NCBI GenBank assembly: GCA_964542585.1 | Contig: CAZIUI010000004.1 | Coordinates: 62,001-126,000 of the forward strand | DNA length: 64,000 nt | Origin: CAYYUA01 sp964542585 | Lineage (GTDB): Bacteria; Bacteroidota; Bacteroidia; CAILMK01; CAYYUA01 | Direction of reading: 5' to 3' | Shown here: positions 44,551 to 52,678 of the stretch, in pieces | Layout: every line of letters starts with the position of its first letter | How positions within the stretch are numbered: position 1 is the stretch's first letter | Made by a program: the position numbers and the translations under genes | The notes under the pieces: model-generated | Databases searched by the model: none | What the model was told of the DNA's origin: nothing | The model's input: only the letters and a program-made list of their open reading frames with translations

Positions 44551-45914
44551 CAATTAAAAAGCATACCTAGCATAACTTCGAGGTTACCAACAGCCTGTAT
44601 AGTTATAGCATTGTGAGCCTGTTCTAAATGCTTCTGGTTAAACCGTGAGATGTAGATCTCCTTAAAGCCTAATTTTTCTGCTTCGTTGATGCGTTTTTCC
44701 ACTTGCTGTATTGGTCGGATTTCTCCGGAAAGGCCAACCTCTCCAGCAACACAGGTATCATCACTAACGGGTATATCGTAGTAAGAGGAGGCGAGTGCTA
44801 CTGCCACACTTAGGTCAGATGAAGGATCCTCAATCTTCATTCCTCCGGCTACATTAAGGAAGATGTCAGAACTGGACAACTTTAAGCCGCAGCGTTTCTC
44901 AAGAACGGCAAGGATCATGTTTAGCCGCTTACTATCGATCCCGGTTGTAGCTCGCTGAGGAGTCCCATAAGAAGTTGGCGCAACCAGTGCTTGGATCTCT
45001 GTAAGCATAGGCCGGATCCCTTCTAAAGTCGCAGCAATGGCTATCCCGCTAAGAAGCTTATCCCTTTGAGATAGTAAAATTTCTGAAGGGTTATCAACAG
45101 TTCTTAACCCGTGGCTCATCATTTCGTAAATACCGATTTCAGCAACGGAGCCAAATCGGTTTTTAATCGTGCGAAGGATCCGGTAGTTGTAATGGGCCTC
45201 TCCTTCAAAATAAAGGACCGTATCCACCATATGCTCTAAAACTTTAGGTCCGGCAATAAAGCCTTCTTTGGTTATATGGCCAACCAGGATAACGGCTATC
45301 TGCTGCTGTTTTGCCCAACGTTGAAGGTAAGCAGTAGCCTCTCTAATCTGGGGGATACTTCCGGCTGTGCTTTCTACCTCTTGGCTCGTGATAGTTTGAA
45401 TAGAGTCCAGGATAACAATGGTGGGTTGTAGCCTTTGTATTTGCTCTATAACCGTTTCCAGTGCTGTTTCCGGAAGGAGATAACACGCAGGATTTGGTGA
45501 ACCAACCCTGGAGGCACGAATTTTAATCTGGTTGTAGCTTTCTTCCCCCGTTACGTAAAGGATGGTTTCTTGCTGATCCAGTGCTAGTTGTAAAAGCAGG
45601 GTAGATTTCCCGATACCCGGTTCACCACCAATTAAAACCAGCGAGCCAGGAACAATACCTCCGCCCAGTACCCGGTTTAGCTCATGATCGATGGTCTGTA
45701 CCCTGCTAACCGCATCGAGCTCAAAGTCCGTCAGTGGTTGTGCTGCTTGCTTTGTCCCGGACGCAGGGGTTAGGGATGATGATGATTCACGAGTGCCCGC
45801 AATTGGCTCTTCTATAAAACTGTTCCAGCTGCCACAAGTAGGACATTGACCACGCCAGTTTACGGAGGTGTTGCCACATTCCTGGCATACATAAGTGCTT
45901 TTACGTTTGGCCAT
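44550..45914 (-). CDS. radA: DNA repair protein RadA
   Basis: Bacterial RecA-like helicase that drives branch migration in recombinational repair. 454 residues from MAKRKSTYVC (an in-frame ATG three codons earlier exists). The N-terminal zinc finger uses C10, C13, C24, C27 (CQECG..CPTCG). The ATPase has Walker A GGEPGIGKST (96-105), the RadA-specific KNRFG motif (251-255) and Walker B-like IVILDSIQT. The C-terminal part is the Lon-like domain (VAVALASSYYDIP, GEVGLSGEIRP). All hallmarks intact. Confidence 0.97.
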   Translation of the reverse strand: MAKRKSTYVCQECGNTSVNWRGQCPTCGSWNSFIEEPIAGTRESSSSLTPASGTKQAAQPLTDFELDAVSRVQTIDHELNRVLGGGIVPGSLVLIGGEPGIGKSTLLLQLALDQQETILYVTGEESYNQIKIRASRVGSPNPACYLLPETALETVIEQIQRLQPTIVILDSIQTITSQEVESTAGSIPQIREATAYLQRWAKQQQIAVILVGHITKEGFIAGPKVLEHMVDTVLYFEGEAHYNYRILRTIKNRFGSVAEIGIYEMMSHGLRTVDNPSEILLSQRDKLLSGIAIAATLEGIRPMLTEIQALVAPTSYGTPQRATTGIDSKRLNMILAVLEKRCGLKLSSSDIFLNVAGGMKIEDPSSDLSVAVALASSYYDIPVSDDTCVAGEVGLSGEIRPIQQVEKRINEAEKLGFKEIYISRFNQKHLEQAHNAITIQAVGNLEVMLGMLFN

Positions 45915-46000
45915 GTTTCTCACCGCATTTCGTTGGATCGAAAATACTAATTAAGTCCTTCATAAACCCCGTTTGGCTGGGATACCAGAAAATCTACAAT

Positions 46001-46020
46001 GCCCAACTCAGGGCTTTTTT
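46001..46020 (+). terminator. Short hairpin with T-run (weak terminator)
   Basis: GCCC-AACTCA-GGGC followed by TTTTTT. Only 4 bp; lies between the divergent radA and HU/SPOR genes, so a terminator role is odd and it may be an attenuator or chance. Confidence 0.25.
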
Positions 46021-46023
46021 AGG

Positions 46024-46054
46024 TTTCTAGTCTACGATAATTTTCCTAAAATTG
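46024..46054 (+). promoter_or_regulatory. Candidate promoter of the HU/SPOR-exbB-exbD-tonB-folC operon
   Basis: TTTC (46024-46027) and TAAAATTG (46047-46054, 7/8 to TAnnTTTG) with 19 nt between them. It ends 25 nt before the ATG at 46080 and only 7 nt before the ATG at 46062, which favours the later start. Confidence 0.45.
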
Positions 46055-46079
46055 CAGGTATATGGATAAAAGCGCTTCC

Positions 46080-47012
46080 ATGATCAAAACGGTTATTGGG
46101 GAACTTCTGAGGGAGAAAGCATGTGTGATCATACCGCACTTTGGGGCGCTAATGACAACGCGTACAAGTGCAAGAATAGACAAAGCAAAACAAGCTATTC
46201 ATCCACCGGGAACTGAAGTAATTTTTAACAGTGGTTTGACTACCAATGATGGGCTTTTAGCGCAGCGTTTAGCGGATAAGGAAAGGATATCCTTTGCGGA
46301 AGCCCTCAACAAACTCCAAGAGGAAGTTGATACCTGGAAAAGTGAATTAGCAGATGGGGAACCTGTTCGGCTTTCCGGCATTGGCATTTTTAATAAAAGT
46401 GGTTCTACAAGTATTCACTTTACGCCTGATAGAAAAGGTGCTTTTAGACCAGATACTTACGGTTGCAATACGGTGGGACTTACACCCGTGAAAAGAAGTC
46501 CTCAGCGCTTGAAGAAGGTCAAAAGCAAACATAAGCCCAGAAAGGTCCAAGAAAGCTTGACGCCTTCGCCGTTTATTTTGGCGCCAGTTAGTGTCTTGAT
46601 TACCGCTATCCTCTTAGCAATAGGACTCAATGTGCCGATTTTCAATTTCGGGGATGGCCCAAAAGGAAGCCTTGCTCCAATGGATCAGGCAAATTCCTTA
46701 TCAGCCATCCCAACCAACAATGCTACGGCTAACGATTCTGATAAAAGCGCACTACCGGAACGTCATCAGGCAACTTTCCATGTGATTGCCGGCTCCTTCA
46801 AGCAAAAGCAAAATGCCCGCGAGCGAGCTAATAGGTTAAAAAATCAAGGATATCAAACGGCCATATTAGATGGTAATAATGGCTTTCACCGCGTGAGCGT
46901 CAATCATTACCAAGACTCCGTAAAGGCTATGGCATTGGTTCAGGATTTCAAGCATAATGGGCAGGAACCAGACGCTTGGTTACTTAAAATTTCCCATCAA
47001 CGAACCCAATAA
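46080..47012 (+). CDS. HU/CCDC81-like and SPOR-domain membrane protein
   Basis: About 310 residues from ATG 46080 (an ATG six codons earlier at 46062 is also in frame). The N-terminal half has the Bacteroidota CCDC81-type HU-like domain pair: IKTVIGELLREKACVIIPHFGALM, and GEPVRLSGIGIFNKSGSTSIHF. A single TM helix (FILAPVSVLITAILLAIGL) follows, then a Ser/Asn-rich linker. A periplasmic SPOR domain closes it (FHVIAGSFKQKQNARERANRLKNQGY), which binds denuded peptidoglycan. It heads an operon with exbB, exbD, tonB and folC and may couple division-site sensing to the envelope motor, an inference. Confidence 0.82.
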   Translation: MIKTVIGELLREKACVIIPHFGALMTTRTSARIDKAKQAIHPPGTEVIFNSGLTTNDGLLAQRLADKERISFAEALNKLQEEVDTWKSELADGEPVRLSGIGIFNKSGSTSIHFTPDRKGAFRPDTYGCNTVGLTPVKRSPQRLKKVKSKHKPRKVQESLTPSPFILAPVSVLITAILLAIGLNVPIFNFGDGPKGSLAPMDQANSLSAIPTNNATANDSDKSALPERHQATFHVIAGSFKQKQNARERANRLKNQGYQTAILDGNNGFHRVSVNHYQDSVKAMALVQDFKHNGQEPDAWLLKISHQRTQ

Positions 47013-47018
47013 AATAAC

Positions 47019-47714
47019 ATGTTAATTAATCTACTTCAGATTACGCAAGACACCCTTAATCAACAGCAAGGAGGCAGTCAGCAAGGAGCTGCCGAGCTTT
47101 CCATGTTTGAGCTCTTGCTTAAAGGAGGGTGGATCATGGTACCCCTTATTATTCTAGCAGTCGTGGCAGTGTATATTTTCATTGAACGTTACCTTACCAT
47201 TAAAAAAGCATCTCGTATTGATCGTAATTTTATGAATAAAATTCGTGACATGGTTGTCAATGACAACATCGAGGGTGCTAAACAATTGTGTAAAAACCAC
47301 GATACTCCGGTGGCAAGGATGGTGGAAAAAGGGATTTCTGGTATTGGCCGTCCACTAAAGGATATTTCGGCATCCATTGAAAATGCTGGCACGCTTGAAG
47401 TTTTTAAACTGGAAAAAAATACCGCCACGCTTGGTACCATTTCCGGTGCAGCTCCAATGATCGGGTTTTTAGGCACGGTTACGGGGATGATCAAAGCCTT
47501 TTACCAGCTATCGGTAGCCGGAAGTAATATAGAGCCATCTATGTTAGCCGGTGGTATTTATGAGGCCATGGTTACAACTGCCACAGGCTTGGCGATTGGT
47601 ATTATTGCCTACATTGCGTACAACTACCTGGCTACGCAAATAGAAAAAATCGTTTACAAGATGGAAGCTACAACAGTGGAATTCATTGATATCCTTCAAG
47701 AACCTGCTGAGTAA
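47019..47714 (+). CDS. exbB: MotA/TolQ/ExbB proton channel subunit
   Basis: 231 residues with three transmembrane helices: WIMVPLIILAVVAVYIFIERY near the start, then TISGAAPMIGFLGTVTGMIKAF and TATGLAIGIIAYIAYNYL. The GTVTGM(I) and ATGLAIGI segments are ExbB/TolQ family hallmarks. It forms the proton channel of the Ton (or Tol) complex with ExbD, encoded 9 nt downstream. Follows the HU/SPOR gene by 6 nt. Confidence 0.93.
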   Translation: MLINLLQITQDTLNQQQGGSQQGAAELSMFELLLKGGWIMVPLIILAVVAVYIFIERYLTIKKASRIDRNFMNKIRDMVVNDNIEGAKQLCKNHDTPVARMVEKGISGIGRPLKDISASIENAGTLEVFKLEKNTATLGTISGAAPMIGFLGTVTGMIKAFYQLSVAGSNIEPSMLAGGIYEAMVTTATGLAIGIIAYIAYNYLATQIEKIVYKMEATTVEFIDILQEPAE

Positions 47715-47723
47715 ACCCATAGC

Positions 47724-48116
47724 ATGGCTATTAAAAGAAGAACCAAAGTTACAGCCACTTACAACATGTCCTCACTAACGGACATTGTTTTTTTATTGTT
47801 GATCTTTTTTATGCTTACATCGTCTTTTGTAACGCCCAATGCCCTTAAGCTTATACTTCCACAGTCTTCTAGTTCATCGGTATCAAAACAGACGGTAACC
47901 GTCTCCATAACCAAGGATATTGAATACTACGTAGGCCAGAATCAAGTGAAATTCAAAAACCTTCAAAAAGCGATCGCTAAAAAGGTTAGTCAAAATAAAG
48001 GGAAAACCGTTGTGCTTGCCTCCGATAAAACAGTTCCGGTCAACGAGATTGTTAAGGTTATGAATATTGGCAATGAAATTGATGCACGGGTAATCCTTGC
48101 AACCGAACCAGAATAA
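47724..48116 (+). CDS. exbD: ExbD/TolR-family biopolymer transport protein
   Basis: 130 residues. One TM helix (DIVFLLLIFFMLTSSF) begins with the key Asp that protonates in the ExbB pore (SLTDIVFLLL, D about 20), then a periplasmic domain (EYYVGQNQVKFKNLQKAI, VVLASDKTVPVNEIVKVM). Standard ExbD length. Only one exbD is present here, although Bacteroidota often have two. Confidence 0.93.
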   Translation: MAIKRRTKVTATYNMSSLTDIVFLLLIFFMLTSSFVTPNALKLILPQSSSSSVSKQTVTVSITKDIEYYVGQNQVKFKNLQKAIAKKVSQNKGKTVVLASDKTVPVNEIVKVMNIGNEIDARVILATEPE

Positions 48117-48128
48117 TAGGCGATAACG

Positions 48129-49043
48129 ATGAGCCGCAAAAGTGGTAAACGTAAAATTTCAGCCAGGAAAGCTCGGGAAATCCAGAGTCAAAACCGGATT
48201 GAACGAAGGGCTGCCCTTGGTACAGGGCTTATTTTTATCGGGTTATTTGCCGCTTTTTTGTTTTTGTCCCTGAGTTCCAGTGTTCCTGAGCCTCAGCAAA
48301 AAGGTATTCAAGTGATGTTGGGGGAAAACCGGACTGGGATGACCCAGCAATTAAAGGAAATCAAAGAATCTACGGATAAAAAAGCCAAAGCTGAAGAGCT
48401 CAAAACACCGGAAGCTGAAAAAGCTTCCCAAACCCAGGAAGCTCAATCATCCTCTGAAAATGCTGCGAAGGCTCCGGAAAAAAGTAGTGCTACCCAGGAT
48501 CAACAACCAGCTCCTCAAATGAAGGAGGCTCAGAATCAAGAAAAAAAACCCGAGAAAGAAAAGCAGCCTGAGAAAATCTCAACAGATAAAGGTGAAGGCG
48601 AGGCCGAGAAGAATACTACAAAAGAACGAAAGCCCGATGAAAAAGCCTTGTTCACCTCCGGGGATGATAGCAAGGGTAAAAAGGATGACCCAGGGAAACA
48701 AGGTAAGAAAAGTGGTGATAAAGAAGTAGATGACCCTGTTCGGAAAGGGGAAGCGCAGCAGGATGAGCAAGGGATTTCTTTTAGCCTGGAGGGCCGGTCT
48801 ATCACCAAGTATCCGAAAGTCAAAGATAAATCCCAAAAGTACGGGCGAGTTGTTGTTGAAATCACGGTCAATGAACAAGGAGAAGTGATAAATGCCGAAC
48901 CAGGTCAGCAAGGTTCTACCGTAACCGATAGCAGGCTGAAGCGACTTGCAAAAAAAGCTGCGCTCCAAACAGAATTCAACGCTAATCCTAAAGGGCCCAG
49001 TCGGCAGGTAGGTCAAATGACCATTAATTTTAAACTCAAGTAA
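48129..49043 (+). CDS. tonB: TonB-like energy transducer
   Basis: 304 residues. A basic cytoplasmic start, then TM helix LGTGLIFIGLFAAFLFLSL (about 29-49), then a very charged Lys/Glu/Gln/Pro-rich linker (about 70-210) spanning the periplasm. It ends in a TonB C-terminal-like domain: GRVVVEITVNEQGEVINAE and DSRLKRLAKKAALQTEFNAN, with the final VGQMTINFKLK. This pattern is the Bacteroidota TonB/TolA type. It probably energises TonB-dependent receptors such as the one at 21.7-24.1 kb, though that link is inferred. Confidence 0.87.
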   Translation: MSRKSGKRKISARKAREIQSQNRIERRAALGTGLIFIGLFAAFLFLSLSSSVPEPQQKGIQVMLGENRTGMTQQLKEIKESTDKKAKAEELKTPEAEKASQTQEAQSSSENAAKAPEKSSATQDQQPAPQMKEAQNQEKKPEKEKQPEKISTDKGEGEAEKNTTKERKPDEKALFTSGDDSKGKKDDPGKQGKKSGDKEVDDPVRKGEAQQDEQGISFSLEGRSITKYPKVKDKSQKYGRVVVEITVNEQGEVINAEPGQQGSTVTDSRLKRLAKKAALQTEFNANPKGPSRQVGQMTINFKLK

Positions 49044-49048
49044 GGTCC

Positions 49049-50368
49049 ATGACGTATGAAGAGGCGCTAGCCTACCTCTACGATCAATTGCCCATGTTTC
49101 AGCGTGTGGGGGCCAGGGCTATCAAGAAGGATCTTACCAATACCGAGGCCCTTTTAAGCTATTGCAGCGATCCCCATCAATCTTTTCCAAGTGTTCATGT
49201 GGCCGGCACCAATGGCAAGGGGTCTGTCACGCATATGCTGGCAGCAATAGCCATTAAAGCTGGCTACAAGGTAGGCTACTACACCTCTCCGCATCTCAAA
49301 GATTTCCGGGAGCGCATCAGGATCAATGGTCAGATGATACCAGCAGAAAAAGTAGCAGATTTTGTGAAACGGTATCAAGAGCCAATTGAAGAAATACAGC
49401 CATCTTTTTTTGAGGTGACGGTTACAATGGCTTTTGAATTTTTTGCGGCAGAAAAAGTTGAATTTGCGGTCATTGAAACAGGGTTAGGAGGAAGGTTGGA
49501 TTCTACCAATGTCCTATTGCCTGAGTTATCAGTTATTACGAATGTCGGTCTTGATCATCAGGCTATGTTGGGAGATACTTTGGGCGAAATTGCGGGTGAA
49601 AAAGCCGGTATCATCAAATCAGGAACCCCTGTTGTAATAGGGGAAACGCAATCCGAAACCACTGAAATTTTTAATAAAAAAGCAGCCAGGGAAAACGCGC
49701 CCATTACTTATGCGGATAAGCAATGGACTTGCAAGTTAAAAAGTAGTAATCCTGAACTTGAGGTATCGGTTACCCATGCTTACCATCAAGAACCTGTAAC
49801 CTATACATGTGATCTACCCGGTTATTACCAGGCATCTAATTTGGTAACGACATTAGAAGCGCTGCACCAACTGAATCAAATGTCATCAACCAATGGCAGC
49901 CGTTGGGAATTTGGAAATGATGCCATTCATCAAGGATTTGAAAATGTTCAAGGTTTGACTGGTTTGCGGGGGCGCTGGGAACAGCTAGCCAACAATCCGC
50001 TTGCTATCTGCGATATAGCCCACAACCCGGATGCTATTCGCTGGCATCGTCAGCAACTGGACCATTACACTTACCAAAGGCTACACCTGGTAATCGGATT
50101 AACCCAGGAGAAAGCCTTAAATCCTATCCTGAAAGCACTTCCCACTGATGCCTTGTACTACTTTTGCCATCCTGATCTGCCAAGGGGTAAACCAGCAGAT
50201 GAGCTCCAAAAAGAGGCGGAAGCCTATGGTCTTGAAGGGCAATCCTTCTCATCTGTAAAATCGGCTAGCGAAGCCGCTATGGATAAAGCCTCCAACCAGC
50301 ATGACCTGGTGCTGATCACAGGAAGTGCATTTGTGGTGGCTGAAGCGTTGACGTATTTTGATCAATAA
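49049..50368 (+). CDS. folC: Folylpolyglutamate synthase / dihydrofolate synthase
   Basis: Adds glutamate to dihydropteroate or to folates. 439 residues, Mur-ligase-like fold. The ATP P-loop is AGTNGKGSVTHM (about 52-63), followed by YYTSPHLKDFRERI (about 80-93), VIETGLGGRLDSTN (Mg2+/folate, about 141-154), NVGLDHQAMLGDT, and in the C-terminal domain DIAHNPDA (about 323-330). All are family signatures. Tail gene of the HU/SPOR-exb-tonB operon (5 nt after tonB), a gene order seen in other Bacteroidota. Confidence 0.95.
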   Translation: MTYEEALAYLYDQLPMFQRVGARAIKKDLTNTEALLSYCSDPHQSFPSVHVAGTNGKGSVTHMLAAIAIKAGYKVGYYTSPHLKDFRERIRINGQMIPAEKVADFVKRYQEPIEEIQPSFFEVTVTMAFEFFAAEKVEFAVIETGLGGRLDSTNVLLPELSVITNVGLDHQAMLGDTLGEIAGEKAGIIKSGTPVVIGETQSETTEIFNKKAARENAPITYADKQWTCKLKSSNPELEVSVTHAYHQEPVTYTCDLPGYYQASNLVTTLEALHQLNQMSSTNGSRWEFGNDAIHQGFENVQGLTGLRGRWEQLANNPLAICDIAHNPDAIRWHRQQLDHYTYQRLHLVIGLTQEKALNPILKALPTDALYYFCHPDLPRGKPADELQKEAEAYGLEGQSFSSVKSASEAAMDKASNQHDLVLITGSAFVVAEALTYFDQ

Positions 50369-50433
50369 CCTTCAAAGTGCTAGCGAAGGGAGGGTCTAAA
50401 CCTGGCTTTTTTGCTTAGGGCCCCGCGAATAGC

Positions 50434-51120
50434 TTAAAATGGATTCATCTTGGCCATTTGCAAGACCATGGTTACTTCTGGGCGATAATCTATGGTCTCA
50501 TAGCCGCCTATTCCGGCTTCTACAGCATGGCTAAATAGGGGTCCGTTGTAGACAAAAGAGTGGTATTCACCATTTTCACCGCATGGATCCTGGCCTTGCT
50601 TTTCCAATTTTTCGGCAATTGACCCTTTCAGGATTTCTCCCAACAGTTCTTGAGGAGCGGTCAATTGGTCAATGGCAATGATCTGGGAGCTGTACCCAGC
50701 GGCTAAAAATTCATTCAGCAATTCCTGAGGATTCCTTTGCCATAATGGAAAATTTCCTTGCATCGCGGATTTTTCTAGGAGTTGTTCCCGGTATGCTTTG
50801 ATCGGTTCCAGGTGGATATCCCCAAATGCTACTGCTTGAATGCCTGACTCTTTTAGTTCTTCAAAACAAGCAATGTGGGCCTGCTCATATTCCTCATTTG
50901 CTGCTTGAGCGGATAGCCTGACAGGGTAAAGCGGAAGCTTAAGGGCATCAGCCTGCGCCTTTATTAAGGAGGAAGGGGTGTTATGCAGTCCTATTACTTC
51001 CGCTGGTCCGCGGAATGCACTCATCAAACCGGCAATTTCAACATCCGGCTGTTGGCTTAATTTGTGAACCACCATCATGGAATCTTTGCCACCACTCCAT
51101 GAAACCACAACTTTTTTCAT
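50434..51120 (-). CDS. Dph6-like PP-loop ATP pyrophosphatase (diphthine-ammonia ligase family)
   Basis: 228 residues. The PP-loop is VVSWSGGKDSMMV (residues 4-16, SGGKDS). The second family motif GENGEYHSFVYNGPLF (about 180-195) marks the MJ0570/Dph6 ATP_bind_4 family. In eukaryotes Dph6 amidates diphthamide on EF2, but bacteria lack diphthamide, so the reaction here must be different and is unknown. Divergent from rnhA. Confidence 0.83.
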   Translation of the reverse strand: MKKVVVSWSGGKDSMMVVHKLSQQPDVEIAGLMSAFRGPAEVIGLHNTPSSLIKAQADALKLPLYPVRLSAQAANEEYEQAHIACFEELKESGIQAVAFGDIHLEPIKAYREQLLEKSAMQGNFPLWQRNPQELLNEFLAAGYSSQIIAIDQLTAPQELLGEILKGSIAEKLEKQGQDPCGENGEYHSFVYNGPLFSHAVEAGIGGYETIDYRPEVTMVLQMAKMNPF

Positions 51121-51158
51121 TGGACCCTACTTTTGTTTTTTATTCAAGCTAGCAAATT

Positions 51159-51617
51159 ATGCAAGGTAAGCCTATTATTATTTACACGGATGGTGCAGCT
51201 TTTGGAAATCCGGGTCCCGGGGGCTGGGCTGCGGTTATGCGCTATGGCAATCATAAAAAAACATGCTCAGAAGGGTATTTCCGAACTACCAATAACCGAA
51301 TGGAACTCAAGGCCGTTATAGAAGCCCTTAAAAGAATCAAACAAACAGGACACCAAGTATTTATACACACAGATTCTAAATATATCGTGAATGCCGTCAA
51401 TGAGGGTTGGCTATTCAATTGGGAGCAAAAAGGCTTTAAAAATCGCAAAAACCCGGATTTGTGGCGGGAGTTTCTTGAGGTTTTCCGGCAGCATACGGTT
51501 ATCTTTAAGTGGGTAAAAGGCCATGAGGGCGTTGAAGACAATGAGCTATGTGATCAACTTGCTAAAAATGCTGCTGAGAATCCCAAGCTGAAAGATGAAG
51601 GTTACGTGAATTCCTAA
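51159..51617 (+). CDS. rnhA: Ribonuclease HI
   Basis: Cleaves RNA in RNA-DNA hybrids. 152 residues with the four catalytic acidic residues: D11 (IYTDGAAFGNPG), E49 (NNRMELKAV), D72 (HTDSKYIVN) and D132 (DNELCDQLA), plus the GHEG (H122) loop. The chosen ATG at 51159 gives standard length. Its stop overlaps the aroB stop by 4 nt in convergent orientation. Confidence 0.97.
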   Translation: MQGKPIIIYTDGAAFGNPGPGGWAAVMRYGNHKKTCSEGYFRTTNNRMELKAVIEALKRIKQTGHQVFIHTDSKYIVNAVNEGWLFNWEQKGFKNRKNPDLWREFLEVFRQHTVIFKWVKGHEGVEDNELCDQLAKNAAENPKLKDEGYVNS

Positions 51618-52678
51618 GTAGCTAAAACAGCCGCTAAGCCTGCTTTAACATCATCCTTGCTCAGTTGAACGTCCGTATCCGCGTGCCCAGGCTCTACAAG
51701 TAACGAAAAATTGAAAGCTTCCTTATCCCTTTTCTTATCAGCTTTCATGTAGCTTATGATAGCTTCTTCATCTCCAGGGAATAGCTGGTAAGTAGGGTAA
51801 AGCCGCTTTAAATATTGATCAATGGCTTCCAAATACTGATCTGGCATTAATAAGTGCTCCTTCGATAGAAATGTTTCCACTCGCATACCTATAGCAATGG
51901 CTTCTCCGTGTAGTAACGGATCTTCATCACGTTCTTGACTCAAACTTTCAAGGGCATGACCAATGGTGTGCCCAAAATTTAATTTTTTCCGTTCACCGTC
52001 CTCAAAAGGATCATTAGCGATAATGTTCAATTTAATGCTGGCAGCCGGAACAATAAAAGGCGTAAGTTGCTCAAGCTTCAGGGGATTGATTTGCTGAAAT
52101 TGCTCCCAGAGGGTTTTATCTTTTATAAGCGCATGCTTGATCATCTCCGTAAATCCACTTAAAAGTTGCCGATCCTCGAGGGTTTGAAGGAACCCCGGAG
52201 CTATCAACACTTTATCCGGGTTTTGGTAAAGGCCAATTTGGTTTTTAAAATGGTCAAGGTTTACTCCATGCTTGCCTCCCAAAGCTGCATCCACCATACC
52301 CAACAAGGTTGTTGGAACATGGATGAATGGAATACCTCGCTTGAAAGTACTGGCCACAAAGCCCCCTAAGTCCGTAACCACGCCTCCTCCGAGGTTTATT
52401 ATCAGCGAGTTTATAGTGGCGTCATTCCTGATAAGCTGGCGCCATACGTCTTCGCAGCACTCTGTAGTTTTTTGGGATTCCCCCGGCGGGATGGTTAAAA
52501 CCCCTTTAAGGTTAAGGTCTTCCACATAAGGCTCCAATTGGGGGAAAGCGTCCTCAGCTACCGCCGTATCGGTTATTATGAAAAGTTCCTTGTAAGATTG
52601 ATCGCGCAACCAGGTATATAGCTCCTGCAGGGGATTTTCACCTGTTATAATATCCGCATGTTGCTGGTGATTGTTCAT
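51614..52678 (-). CDS. aroB: 3-dehydroquinate synthase
   Basis: Second step of the shikimate pathway. 354 residues from ATG 52678; the frame is open to 52717 but the earlier part overlaps the M1 peptidase gene. The NAD-binding GGGVVTDLGGFVAS (about 96-109), KRGIPFIHVPTTLLGMVDAALGGKHGVN and the zinc-binding ligands around GHTIGHALE (about 239-247) and LLHGEAIAIGM are intact. Its start overlaps the end of the M1 peptidase gene as ATGA, so the two are probably translationally coupled. Confidence 0.96.
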   Translation of the reverse strand: MNNHQQHADIITGENPLQELYTWLRDQSYKELFIITDTAVAEDAFPQLEPYVEDLNLKGVLTIPPGESQKTTECCEDVWRQLIRNDATINSLIINLGGGVVTDLGGFVASTFKRGIPFIHVPTTLLGMVDAALGGKHGVNLDHFKNQIGLYQNPDKVLIAPGFLQTLEDRQLLSGFTEMIKHALIKDKTLWEQFQQINPLKLEQLTPFIVPAASIKLNIIANDPFEDGERKKLNFGHTIGHALESLSQERDEDPLLHGEAIAIGMRVETFLSKEHLLMPDQYLEAIDQYLKRLYPTYQLFPGDEEAIISYMKADKKRDKEAFNFSLLVEPGHADTDVQLSKDDVKAGLAAVLAT

